Positions 1-5,751 of a DNA stretch of 11,679 nt are shown one piece after another. The DNA comes from Anaerolineales bacterium. GTDB taxonomy: Bacteria; Chloroflexota; Anaerolineae; 4572-78; NAK82. A program made the translations under genes and the position numbers. The number at the start of each line of letters is the position of its first letter. The first letter of the stretch is position 1. Where the stretch lies: assembly GCA_024643945.1 (NCBI GenBank), contig JAHELX010000135.1, positions 1 to 11,679 of the forward strand. The letters run 5' to 3'. Below the pieces are notes generated by a model that saw only the letters and a program-made list of their open reading frames with translations, searched no databases and had not been told where the DNA came from.

Positions 1-335
1 CGGCCGGGCGCCTGGATGGCCATCCAGGCAGCAATGACGGCACCATCGGAATGCCCCCAGAGGACAGCCTTGTCAATAGCCAGGCCATCCAGCAGCATCA
101 GCATGTCTTGGGCGTTGCGCCGGTGAAAATCGGCCGGCAGGTGATCCACCGCGGTGCTGCGCCCGTAGCCGCGCCGGTCGGGGATGAGCAGGCGATAGTC
201 GGAAAAGGCCTCGATCTGCGAGTAGAACCAGTCAATATAGCGGCCCAGCCCGCCGTGCAGCAAGAGCATGGCCGGCCCGGTGCCCAGGTCATCATAATAG
301 ATTTGAGCCTGGTCGGGAAGGGTGAAAAAAGGCAT
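1..335 (-). CDS. alpha/beta hydrolase, N-terminal part (truncated by window edge)
   Basis: About 111 codons are visible, read leftwards from an ATG at 335 and running off the window start. The protein begins MPFFTLPDQAQIYYDDLG. It shows the usual order of an alpha/beta-hydrolase N-terminal half: LLLHGG (residues 24-29, oxyanion-hole strand), a PDRRGYGRS segment after strand 4, and a nucleophile elbow GHSDG near residue 96, with Ser as the likely catalytic nucleophile. The Asp and His of the triad lie outside the window. An AGGAG at 346-350 sits 10 nt before the ATG and supports this start. The gene is divergent from the 438-466 promoter and has its own candidate promoter at 359-387. The family covers esterases, lactonases, haloperoxidases and C-C hydrolases. 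The substrate cannot be told from this half. Confidence 0.85.
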   Translation of the reverse strand, partial: MPFFTLPDQAQIYYDDLGTGPAMLLLHGGLGRYIDWFYSQIEAFSDYRLLIPDRRGYGRSTAVDHLPADFHRRNAQDMLMLLDGLAIDKAVLWGHSDGAVIAAWMAIQAPG

Positions 336-358
336 AAGGGTTACACTCCTTTGAGACT

Positions 359-387
359 ATGGTAGCACAACTTGCCGCCTGGGGCAA
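359..387 (-). promoter_or_regulatory. candidate sigma-70 promoter of the alpha/beta hydrolase
   Basis: On the minus strand TTGCCC (382-387) is followed by a 17-bp spacer and TACCAT (359-364), preceded by TGC, which resembles an extended -10. Each hexamer matches consensus at 4 of 6 positions. It lies 24 bp upstream of the start codon. This is a pattern match only. Confidence 0.35.
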
Positions 388-437
388 TGCCCGGCCAAGG
401 CCTCAGGTATATAGGAGTAAGGTCATCCACTTCGATG

Positions 438-466
438 TTGACAGCAACCGGCTTTTGTGAGATAAT
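438..466 (+). promoter_or_regulatory. strong sigma-70-type promoter
   Basis: TTGACA (438-443, perfect consensus) is followed by exactly 17 bp and GATAAT (461-466, 5 of 6). The expected start is near A473. It drives the structured RNA region rather than directly abutting a gene: the next protein start is over 200 bp away at 689. It is the best promoter match in the window. Confidence 0.75.
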
Positions 467-533
467 ATAGCCACAAGAGAATATCAACCTCTCTTGCCCG
501 AATTTGCCATCCTAGGACAAGGAGGTGATGCTA

Positions 534-590
534 ATGGACCATTGCAGTAGTAGTCCGTGCGCCGTAGCGTCACCTCCGGTTATCCGGTAG
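534..590 (+). CDS. possible 18-aa leader peptide / small ORF
   Basis: The ATG at 534 opens MDHCSSSPCAVASPPVIR and ends at TAG 588-590. It is preceded by AAGGAGGTGAT (519-529), an 11-nt perfect complement of the canonical 16S rRNA 3' tail, with GGAGG 8 nt from the ATG; this is the strongest ribosome-binding site in the window. Against it, the Shine-Dalgarno and start codon are buried in the 521-577 hairpin, and the peptide is short with no recognised homologue. The two Cys (residues 4 and 9) and three consecutive Ser codons could act in attenuation, but that is speculation. The match could also be structural rather than translational. Confidence 0.3.
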   Translation: MDHCSSSPCAVASPPVIR

Positions 591-608
591 ATGCTACGGC
601 GCGACAGG

Positions 609-642
609 GGGCCTCTTCCGCATAGGGAGAGGTCCTTTGTTT
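609..642 (+). terminator. intrinsic terminator-like hairpin
   Basis: An 11-bp stem (609-619 with 625-635, nine Watson-Crick pairs and two G-T wobbles) with a 5-nt GCATA loop is followed by TTTGTTT (636-642). It lies 46 bp upstream of the ATG at 689, so it would end the transcript started near 473 or attenuate readthrough into the AIR-synthase-like gene. Confidence 0.6.
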
Positions 643-670
643 GTGTGGAGCGAGTCCCCCGTGGTACAAT
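641..670 (+). promoter_or_regulatory. candidate promoter of the AIR-synthase-like gene
   Basis: An extended -10, TGGTACAAT (662-670), matches TGnTATAAT with one mismatch. A weak -35, TTGTGT (641-646), lies 18 bp upstream. The start would fall near 677, leaving a short leader with GAGGTGA (678-684) 4 nt before the ATG. If real, the gene does not need readthrough from the upstream RNA. Confidence 0.4.
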
Positions 671-688
671 CTGCTTTGAGGTGAGTCC

Positions 689-1702
689 ATGAACAATCCC
701 ATCCCCATCGGTAAGCTGCCGGCCGAACACCTGGCGCGTCTGCTGGCGAAGCATACCCGCCCCGATCCACGCCTCATCATCGGCGCCCGGCTGGGCGAGG
801 ACGCGGCAGTGATTGACATGGGTGACCGCTATCTGGTGGCCAAGACCGATCCCATCACCTTTGCCAGCGACGAAATTGGCTGGTACGCCGTCAACATTAA
901 CGCCAACGACGTAGCATGTGCCGGGGCTGCGCCGCGCTGGTTCCTGGCCACGCTGCTGCTGCCCGAAGGCAAGACGGACATCAGCCTGGTGGAGACTATC
1001 TTTGCCCAAATGGCTGAGGCATGTGAGCGACTGGATGTGACGCTGGCCGGCGGCCATACGGAGATCACCTATGGGCTCGACCGGCCGGTTGTCGTCGGGC
1101 ACATGCTGGGAGAGGTAGCTCCCGGCGGCTTTGTAGCCACGGCGGGCGTGCGGGTGGGAGACAACATCATCGTCACCAAAGGCGTGGCAGTGGAGGCGAC
1201 GGCCATCATCGCTCGGGAAAAGGGGGACGATCTGGAAGGGGTGTTCGATGCCGGGTACATCAGGCGCTGCCAGGACTTTTTGCACGATCCGGGCATCAGC
1301 GTAGTACACGACGCTCAGGTTGCCCAGGCAGCCGGGAGGGTTCACGCCATGCACGATCCCACCGAGGGTGGCCTGGCGACCGGCCTGTGGGAGATGTCGC
1401 AGGCGGCCGGGGTGGGACTGGAAATAGACGAAGCCGCCATCCCTATTTTGCCAGAGACGGCGGCCTTATGCGCTCAATTTGATCTCGACCCGCTGGGCCT
1501 GATTGCCTCGGGAGCCTTGCTCATCGCCTGTCCTCCGCAAGACACAGACGCCATTGTGGGAGCGCTACGAGCAGCGGGCATCCTGGCCACGATTGTGGGA
1601 CGAGCCGTTGAGCAAAAGGAAGGATGTACACTGCTGGGACAAGGCGGCAGGCGCCCCCTGCCCACCTTTGCGCGGGACGAGATTGCCCGCCTGTTTGAGT
1701 AG
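689..1702 (+). CDS. AIR synthase-related (PurM/HypE-like ATP-binding) protein
   Basis: This 337-aa protein has the PurM/HypE/ThiL/SelD fold. GEDAAVID (36-43) is the acidic metal/phosphate segment of the N-terminal AIRS domain. ND (73-74) and GGHTE (121-125) are further conserved nucleotide-site elements. HDPTEGG (222-228) marks the C-terminal domain glycine-rich loop. Family members use ATP to activate a carbonyl or amide-type oxygen. The opening PIGKLP resembles HypE, but the end (ARDEIARLFE) lacks the C-terminal cysteine that HypE carbamoylates and dehydrates, and no hydrogenase genes lie nearby, so HypE function is unlikely. It also lacks the SelD Cys/Sec region. The start is supported by GAGGTGA at 678-684. 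The gene is monocistronic and convergent with the zinc-ribbon gene, stops 7 bp apart. The family call is secure; the substrate is unknown. Confidence 0.88.
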   Translation: MNNPIPIGKLPAEHLARLLAKHTRPDPRLIIGARLGEDAAVIDMGDRYLVAKTDPITFASDEIGWYAVNINANDVACAGAAPRWFLATLLLPEGKTDISLVETIFAQMAEACERLDVTLAGGHTEITYGLDRPVVVGHMLGEVAPGGFVATAGVRVGDNIIVTKGVAVEATAIIAREKGDDLEGVFDAGYIRRCQDFLHDPGISVVHDAQVAQAAGRVHAMHDPTEGGLATGLWEMSQAAGVGLEIDEAAIPILPETAALCAQFDLDPLGLIASGALLIACPPQDTDAIVGALRAAGILATIVGRAVEQKEGCTLLGQGGRRPLPTFARDEIARLFE

Positions 1703-1709
1703 ACCCGCG

Positions 1710-1916
1710 TTAATCGTCGGAGTGACTTGATTTTCCGCTTGACCGGTTATCTGTGACGTAAAAGCCGGATCCTTTAAAAACGATGCCAGGCGGACTGAAA
1801 ATCCGCCGCGTGTCGCTGTGGCCGTTGGGGCAAATGGCGACGGTGTGATCGTCATAGCTCGCCATCCGCTCAAATGTGCTTCCACAAACGGCACATCGAT
1901 ACTCGTACATTGGCAT
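1710..1916 (-). CDS. FmdB-family putative zinc-ribbon protein
   Basis: This 68-aa protein reads MPMYEYRCAVCGSTFERM at its N-terminus, the signature opening of the FmdB/CxxC_CxxC_SSSS family. The first knuckle is CAVC (residues 8-11). The second is CPNGH (29-33), where His replaces the usual second Cys. The family tail GIVFKGSGFYVTDNR (44-58) is intact and ends in a Ser/Asp-rich stretch. The ATG at 1916 is chosen because GGAGG lies 9 nt upstream; the ATG six bases downstream would leave too long a gap, and an upstream in-frame extension (to 1991) lacks family similarity and crosses the promoter. FmdB proteins are often annotated as regulatory, originally from formamidase operons, but no general function is settled. 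Confidence 0.85.
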   Translation of the reverse strand: MPMYEYRCAVCGSTFERMASYDDHTVAICPNGHSDTRRIFSPPGIVFKGSGFYVTDNRSSGKSSHSDD

Positions 1917-1949
1917 TTTTCCCAACCTCCAAGGGAACTCACAACGCTG

Positions 1950-1955
1950 ATTATA
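1950..1955 (-). promoter_or_regulatory. -10 element for the FmdB-type gene
   Basis: A perfect TATAAT on the minus strand lies 33 bp upstream of the ATG at 1916, at a plausible distance for its promoter. I see no good -35 at 16-18 bp spacing, so the call rests on the -10 alone. Confidence 0.35.
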
Positions 1956-2005
1956 AGCTTCCTGTGTTAGAATTACGTAAGAGATATGCAAACATTTCGC
2001 TAGAA

Positions 2006-2206
2006 TCTGGGGGCTGGGGGCTGGGGGCTAAGGGCAATACTTTTCAAATAAAGCCGGGGTCGAGCCTTTCCCCAAAGGTCTGCGCCTGGGGCGGCCCAGG
2101 GGGGACCTGCGGGTAGGCAGACATCTTCCGGCAGGCGAGGGAAGCCTCAACTCCAACGCTCTTGTTTGAACGGTATTGCCCCCAGTCCCCAGCCCCCAGC
2201 CCCCAG
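2006..2206. repeat. about 200-bp foldback element with heptamer-repeat ends
   Basis: The ends are inverted copies: 2007-2040 and 2173-2206 match as reverse complements at 31 of 34 positions. Each arm is four heptamers of CTGGGGG type (left: three perfect plus CTAAGGG; right: three perfect plus one CTGGGGA, not in that order) followed by CAATAC. Weaker complementarity continues inwards (TTCAAATAA near 2043 with TTGTTTGAA at 2162-2170, GAGCCTT with AAGCCTC), with nested stems 2078-2083/2117-2122 and 2085-2090/2095-2100. It contains no ORF of note. It fills most of the gap between the divergent zinc-ribbon gene and truD, ending 19 bp before the truD start. It resembles a MITE-like or short tandem heptamer repeat; no target-site duplication is obvious. 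The left arm has four G-runs and could form a G-quadruplex. Confidence 0.75.
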
Positions 2207-2225
2207 TGTAAAACGGAGATCGTGA

Positions 2226-3422
2226 GTGGAACCGTTACCTTTTTTGACCGATACGTATCCTGGCACCGGCGGTCGTATCAAAGCTGAGCCAGAGGATTTT
2301 GTCGTCGAGGAGATACCGCTGTACGAGCCCAGTGGCGAAGGACAGCACGTTTACGTTTACCTGGAAAAGCGGGGGCTGAGTACCTACCAGGCGATGAACG
2401 CCATCGCTCGCCGGCTGGGAATACCGACAAAGGACACCGGCTATGCGGGCTTGAAAGATGCGCGGGCGGTGACGCGCCAGATGATCTCGATCGATGGCGT
2501 TGAGCCGGGCCAGGTAGAAGCTCTTGAATTACCAGGCATCAAGATCCTGAGGGTTAGCCGCCACCGCAACAAGCTGAAGTTGGGACACCTGGCGGGCAAT
2601 CGATTCACCGTCCGGGTACGTGGCACCAGCCAGGAGGCCATGCCCATCGCCGAGGCGGTGCTGGGCGAGTTACAGCGGCGTGGCGTGCCCAACTATTTTG
2701 GAGAGCAACGCTTTGGCATACGCGAGAATACACACCTGTTAGGATGGGCCTTATTGCGTGGCGACGCGGAGGCCTTCGTTCACGAATACCTGGGGCACCC
2801 CCAGGCGGGAGAACGGGCTGAGATCCAGGCGGCGCGCGCTGCCTGCGATGCGGGAGAGTATACGGCGGCGCTGGCCCAATGGCCATCTTCTCTGCCCGAG
2901 GAACGCCGCATGTTGGCAGCGCTGGTGAGGAATGGCGGAGACACCGCGCAAGCGTTGCGCGTCCTCGACAAGAAACTACGCCGCTTGTTCCTTTCGGCCT
3001 ACCAGTCATACCTGTTTAACCGCCTACTGGCCCAGCGTATCCACAATATGGATCAATTGGAAGCGGGAGATGTGGCTTTTATCCACGCCAGCGGAGCCGC
3101 CTTTGTGGTGCAGGACCCGGCCCTCGAACAGCCGCGGGCAGGCCGCTTGGAGATCAGCCCCTCAGGGCCACTCTTTGGCCCCAAATCGCTGCTGGCGGAG
3201 GGCAGACCCGGGCAGCGAGAGCGAGACCTGCTCAAAGAATCCGGCCTCTCCCTGGCCGAGTTCCGACTGCCGGGGGTTAAGTTCAAAGGGGCGCGCCGGC
3301 CATTCCGTATCCCGCTGACCGACGTTCAGGTCGGTTGGGACGACGGATTGATACTCAGCTTTCGCCTGCCGGCAGGCAGCTATGCCACCGAGGTATTACG
3401 CGAGGTTATGAAAAATTATTAA
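2226..3422 (+). CDS. truD: tRNA pseudouridine(13) synthase TruD
   Basis: This 398-aa protein fits the TruD family, which isomerises U13 in tRNA (U35 of some tRNAs in eukaryotic Pus7). The catalytic segment TGYAGLKDARAVTRQ (71-85) is clear, with Asp78 as the nucleophile. The N-terminal KAEPEDFVVEEIPLY (19-33) and the NYFGEQRFG motif (156-164) are also diagnostic. The C-terminal half includes the LSAYQSYLFNRLL helix and the LPGVKFKGARRPFR region. The start is GTG at 2226, with GGAG at 2215-2218 and a 7-nt spacer; no ATG fits as well. The last four bases overlap the 3' end of the convergent STAS gene through a shared TTAA. TruD is common in gammaproteobacteria, archaea and eukaryotes and patchier in other bacteria. 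Its upstream sequence is the foldback repeat, where I see no clear promoter. Confidence 0.95.
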   Translation: MEPLPFLTDTYPGTGGRIKAEPEDFVVEEIPLYEPSGEGQHVYVYLEKRGLSTYQAMNAIARRLGIPTKDTGYAGLKDARAVTRQMISIDGVEPGQVEALELPGIKILRVSRHRNKLKLGHLAGNRFTVRVRGTSQEAMPIAEAVLGELQRRGVPNYFGEQRFGIRENTHLLGWALLRGDAEAFVHEYLGHPQAGERAEIQAARAACDAGEYTAALAQWPSSLPEERRMLAALVRNGGDTAQALRVLDKKLRRLFLSAYQSYLFNRLLAQRIHNMDQLEAGDVAFIHASGAAFVVQDPALEQPRAGRLEISPSGPLFGPKSLLAEGRPGQRERDLLKESGLSLAEFRLPGVKFKGARRPFRIPLTDVQVGWDDGLILSFRLPAGSYATEVLREVMKNY

Positions 3423-3775
3423 TCTGTCACGTCAAGCGCGGACAGCGCCTCTTCCAGGGTGGGGTAAAGGTCCGCGTACTGGGTAAGCCCTACCATACGG
3501 AAGATTTTCTGGAAGTGACCGCTGAGGCCGGTCATCAATAGCCGCTGGTCTCGCTTGCGCGCTTCGGTCACGATGCCGATCAAGATGGCAATTCCCGCAC
3601 TGTTGATGTAGTCCCCCTCTCGGAAATTGAAGATGATGTTATGCGCACCATCAGAGGAGGCATCCTGATAAGCCTGGTGAATTGCCTCTTCGGCGAAGGT
3701 GGTGACGTCCCCTGCCAGGTCTATCACTGTGGCACTTTTCTCAAAGCGGACCGTCACCTGGATCTCATCACTCAT
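3419..3775 (-). CDS. STAS-domain anti-sigma factor antagonist (SpoIIAA/RsbV-like)
   Basis: This 118-aa protein is a single STAS domain. Key features are the opening beta strand with VIDLAGDVTTF (17-27) and the segment YINSAGIAILIG (56-67), where Ser59 takes the place of the phosphorylated serine in the SpoIIAA DSSG motif. The usual preceding Asp is replaced by Asn58. In partner switching, the unphosphorylated antagonist binds the kinase/anti-sigma protein and frees the sigma factor. Its start overlaps the stop of the upstream kinase gene by 4 nt (ATGA, 3772-3775), implying translational coupling and stoichiometric synthesis with its partner. The stop codon interlocks with that of truD on the other strand. 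No dedicated promoter is visible. Confidence 0.9.
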   Translation of the reverse strand: MSDEIQVTVRFEKSATVIDLAGDVTTFAEEAIHQAYQDASSDGAHNIIFNFREGDYINSAGIAILIGIVTEARKRDQRLLMTGLSGHFQKIFRMVGLTQYADLYPTLEEALSALDVTD

Positions 3776-4287
3776 TTGCCGCTGCCTCCCTCATCAACCA
3801 TTGGCGGGAGGGGTACGTCATCAGGGGCGGGATGCTTTTCGTCGGTCACTCGATAGATAATCATCCGAAATTGATTGCCGCCCCCTTCGTCGTCCTCCAT
3901 AAAGTAAGCCTCGTCTACCATCTGACGGATGAGCCACAACCCGAGCCCCCCTTTGGGACCCCGTTCTTCAATTTGAGCCTGGATGTCGGGGGCTACAACC
4001 TCGCTGGGCGGGAGGTCGCCGGCACCTGGGTCCTTTACCAGAATGTCTAACTTAGTCTCGTCGGCAGTTAGCACAACCACGACTTTCATGCGGGCATCCG
4101 ACTTGCTTCCATGCCGGATAGCGTTCGTACACGCCTCATCAACTGCCGTCTTAAGCTCATCAATGCGTTCTGGTGAGAATCCCAGCCGGCGCGCTACGGT
4201 GGCAGCCGCCTCACGGGCTACTCGTTCGTAGCCCAGTTCGCTCGGTATTTTCAGCTCGACGACCCGGGTGGTATTAGGAGGGATCAT
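3772..4287 (-). CDS. RsbW/SpoIIAB-like anti-sigma factor, serine-protein kinase
   Basis: This 171-aa GHKL-ATPase has its motifs in order: N-box DEACTNAIRHG (50-60, Glu51 and Asn55), G1-like DPGAG (86-90) and G2 GGLGLWLI (113-120). RsbW-type proteins bind and hold a sigma factor and phosphorylate their STAS antagonist on Ser. The C-terminal 25 residues are Pro/Asp-rich and extend past the domain. AGGAG six nt upstream of the ATG supports the start. It forms a coupled pair with the STAS gene. No sigma factor or PP2C phosphatase lies in the window, so the controlled regulon is unknown. It follows mreD by 78 bp and has an extended -10 in that gap, so it may be both read through from mreBCD and separately transcribed. 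Confidence 0.9.
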   Translation of the reverse strand: MIPPNTTRVVELKIPSELGYERVAREAAATVARRLGFSPERIDELKTAVDEACTNAIRHGSKSDARMKVVVVLTADETKLDILVKDPGAGDLPPSEVVAPDIQAQIEERGPKGGLGLWLIRQMVDEAYFMEDDEGGGNQFRMIIYRVTDEKHPAPDDVPLPPMVDEGGSGK

Positions 4288-4323
4288 CTAAGTCTCCTGG
4301 ATTATGTTCGTTGACACAACTCC

Positions 4324-4332
4324 ATTATATCA
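4324..4332 (-). promoter_or_regulatory. extended -10 promoter of the anti-sigma/STAS pair
   Basis: Minus-strand TGATATAAT (TGn plus a perfect TATAAT at 4324-4329) lies 36 bp upstream of the ATG at 4287, between mreD and the kinase gene. No strong -35 sits 17 bp upstream, which is tolerated by extended -10 promoters. Confidence 0.5.
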
Positions 4333-4365
4333 CAAAAGAATTGAATCAGGAACAGACCTTTTGTC

Positions 4366-4842
4366 TTACCAGCTTATCTCTTCACGACCGGTACGGCGAT
4401 GTAGGAGGCGTAGGAGGGGAAACAGGAGGAGCATTGCCGCGATGTTGAGCACCGAAGCCGGCAGGATAACATTCGATAGGGCTAGGAGCCAGGGAAGCGG
4501 TTGTCTGAGCACATTCAGCAGCAAGGTATACGTCAGATAATAAGCCAGGCTAAGGGGGAACGTGAGGGTCAAGGGGATGATCAGGTAGCCGCCGAAGACA
4601 AGACCATACCCCAGCCCGCTCAGGAGGCTGGTGATGATAAGGGAAACGGTTATGACTCCGAATGGGCCGCTGGAGAGCAAGTCCAGGCACAGGCCGCCGA
4701 TGATGGCCCACAGCACCCCCTCTTTTGACCCACGCAATAGCGTCCAACCGATGACGGCGGCCAGCACCAGGTCGGGACGAACGTTAGCAACGGTCAGGAA
4801 CGGCCCAAGGCTAGACTGAATCAGCGCCAGTCCCAGCAACAT
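4366..4842 (-). CDS. mreD: rod shape-determining protein MreD
   Basis: MreD is the polytopic membrane partner of MreC in the elongasome. From the ATG at 4842 the protein is 158 aa and almost wholly hydrophobic, with about five membrane segments. The family pattern is visible: LALIQSSLGPFL near the N-terminus, RPDLVLAAVIGW, then GSKEGVLWAIIGGLCLDLLSSGPFG. A basic tail (LLRLLHRRTGREE) ends it. The start is uncertain. The ATG at 4842 lacks a strong Shine-Dalgarno sequence and cuts close to the first helix, while an ATT at 4864-4866 lies 6 nt after AGGAGG and overlaps the mreC stop by one base; starting there would add eight residues. An ATG at 4959 would overlap mreC by 98 nt and is unlikely. 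It is the last gene of the mreBCD set; mrdA (PBP2) and rodA do not follow. Confidence 0.88.
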   Translation of the reverse strand: MLLGLALIQSSLGPFLTVANVRPDLVLAAVIGWTLLRGSKEGVLWAIIGGLCLDLLSSGPFGVITVSLIITSLLSGLGYGLVFGGYLIIPLTLTFPLSLAYYLTYTLLLNVLRQPLPWLLALSNVILPASVLNIAAMLLLFPLLRLLHRRTGREEISW

Positions 4843-4861
4843 GGCGAATCCCAGGTAGCCG

Positions 4862-5734
4862 CTAATGGATATCCTCCTCGCCAGGGACCACTTGCAACTC
4901 TCGATCGAAATCGGTGGGCGTAAAGGTGGTGATGACCAACACCATCTCCAGCTTGCCAAAATCCACGGTGGAGCGAACGCGTGCGCTCTGGAACATGTCG
5001 AGGTCTCGCTGAAAGACTTCGGTGACCTGCCCGATGACTAGTTTGTCCGGGAAGTTCCCTCCCAGGCCGGAGGTTAGCACAATGTCGCCGGGGCTGACCG
5101 TTTCACCTTGGGGGATACGTTCCATCACCAGCCCGCCATCAATGTTGCCGCGCACGACGCCTGTGACGCGGGAAGTCGAGACGCGAGCGTTCACTGCGCT
5201 GGCCGGGTCTATGAGCGGTAGCACCTCGGCCACGTTAGGACCGACGGCCACTACCCGCCCCACCAATCCCCGGTCAGTGATGACGGGCATATCTACAGCC
5301 ACCCCATCCCGGGCGCCCACGTCAATGAAAATGGAGAAGAGCAAATTGCTGGTATCCTGGCCAATTTTATGGCCAACCACGGCTGCCGCCTTGTAGTCGT
5401 ACCAGGGGTTGTTGCGGGTGAAATTCAGGAGTTGGCGCAAACTTTCGTTTTCGTGTTCCACCTCGGTAAGGCGAGCGTTCTCCACGGAGAGGCGGTTGAC
5501 CTCTGCCTGCAATTGAGCATTATTTTGGCGCAGGTCTCGCAGGTCGCGAGCGCTACGCAGCAAGTCACTGACGTCAGTCCCAACATGGGTCAGCCCCGCC
5601 TGAAAGGGTACTAACAAGGCACGGGTGGCGTTACGCACCGGTTGCAAGTAACCTAGCTGGCCCAATGCCAGCCCCAATAGGAGCAAAGCTCCCATCAGGC
5701 CAATGGTCAACCAACGAGTTCTCGTGTCACTCAT
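4862..5734 (-). CDS. mreC: rod shape-determining protein MreC
   Basis: This 290-aa protein is a single-pass membrane protein that links the MreB filament to the wall-synthesis machinery outside the membrane. Residues 9-29 form the N-terminal membrane anchor. Residues about 60-103 are a charged coiled coil (LRDLRQNNAQLQAEVNRL and following), and the rest is the beta-rich MreC core with VVGHKIGQD, ITDRGLVGRVV, LTSGLGGNFP and LVIGQVTEV. No clear Shine-Dalgarno sequence precedes the ATG. A TATAAC at 5746-5751, immediately after the terminator, could give a nearly leaderless message, but this is weak. mreD follows with an overlap or a short gap depending on its start. The 171-bp gap to mreB is unusually long and structured. 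Confidence 0.93.
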   Translation of the reverse strand: MSDTRTRWLTIGLMGALLLLGLALGQLGYLQPVRNATRALLVPFQAGLTHVGTDVSDLLRSARDLRDLRQNNAQLQAEVNRLSVENARLTEVEHENESLRQLLNFTRNNPWYDYKAAAVVGHKIGQDTSNLLFSIFIDVGARDGVAVDMPVITDRGLVGRVVAVGPNVAEVLPLIDPASAVNARVSTSRVTGVVRGNIDGGLVMERIPQGETVSPGDIVLTSGLGGNFPDKLVIGQVTEVFQRDLDMFQSARVRSTVDFGKLEMVLVITTFTPTDFDRELQVVPGEEDIH

Positions 5735-5751
5735 AATTCGTCATAGTTATA

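Larger units (their letters stand above)
473..642 (+). ncRNA. candidate structured RNA (about 170-nt sRNA or 5' leader)
   Basis: The transcript expected from the 438-466 promoter is unusually rich in exact inverted repeats. They are: a 7-bp hairpin at its very 5' end (474-480/490-496); a 13-bp stem 521-533/565-577 (12 Watson-Crick pairs and one G-U) continued by 534-539/553-558; a perfect 10-bp stem 559-568/593-602, extendable inwards by three pairs; and a terminator-like stem 609-619/625-635 followed by TTTGTTT. The second and third stems share 565-568 and cannot coexist. Two readings fit: an independent small RNA ending near 642, or a regulatory leader for the gene at 689. A second promoter-like sequence after the terminator (641-670) favours an independent RNA. 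I do not recognise a known family; it lacks the 4.5S SRP, tmRNA and T-box landmarks. Confidence 0.5.

Noticed and set aside
473..642. Identification as 6S, 4.5S SRP, tmRNA, T-box or tRNA
   Set aside because: Ends do not pair into a long 6S-like rod; the SRP GGAA tetraloop domain, the T-box sequence and a tRNA cloverleaf with its conserved bases are all absent.
605..663. Antiterminator pairing 605-615 with 652-663
   Set aside because: The complementarity is real (GGGGG with CCCCC plus three flanking pairs), but the 3' partner is transcribed after the terminator T-run, so it could not form in time to prevent termination.
512..1354. 280-codon open frame on the minus strand
   Set aside because: It is antisense to the AIR-synthase-like gene and the structured RNA region, has no recognisable motif, and exists because the G+C-rich coding strand leaves few stops opposite it.
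2006..2206. CRISPR array
   Set aside because: The repeats are contiguous heptamers in inverted arms, with no spacers of constant length.
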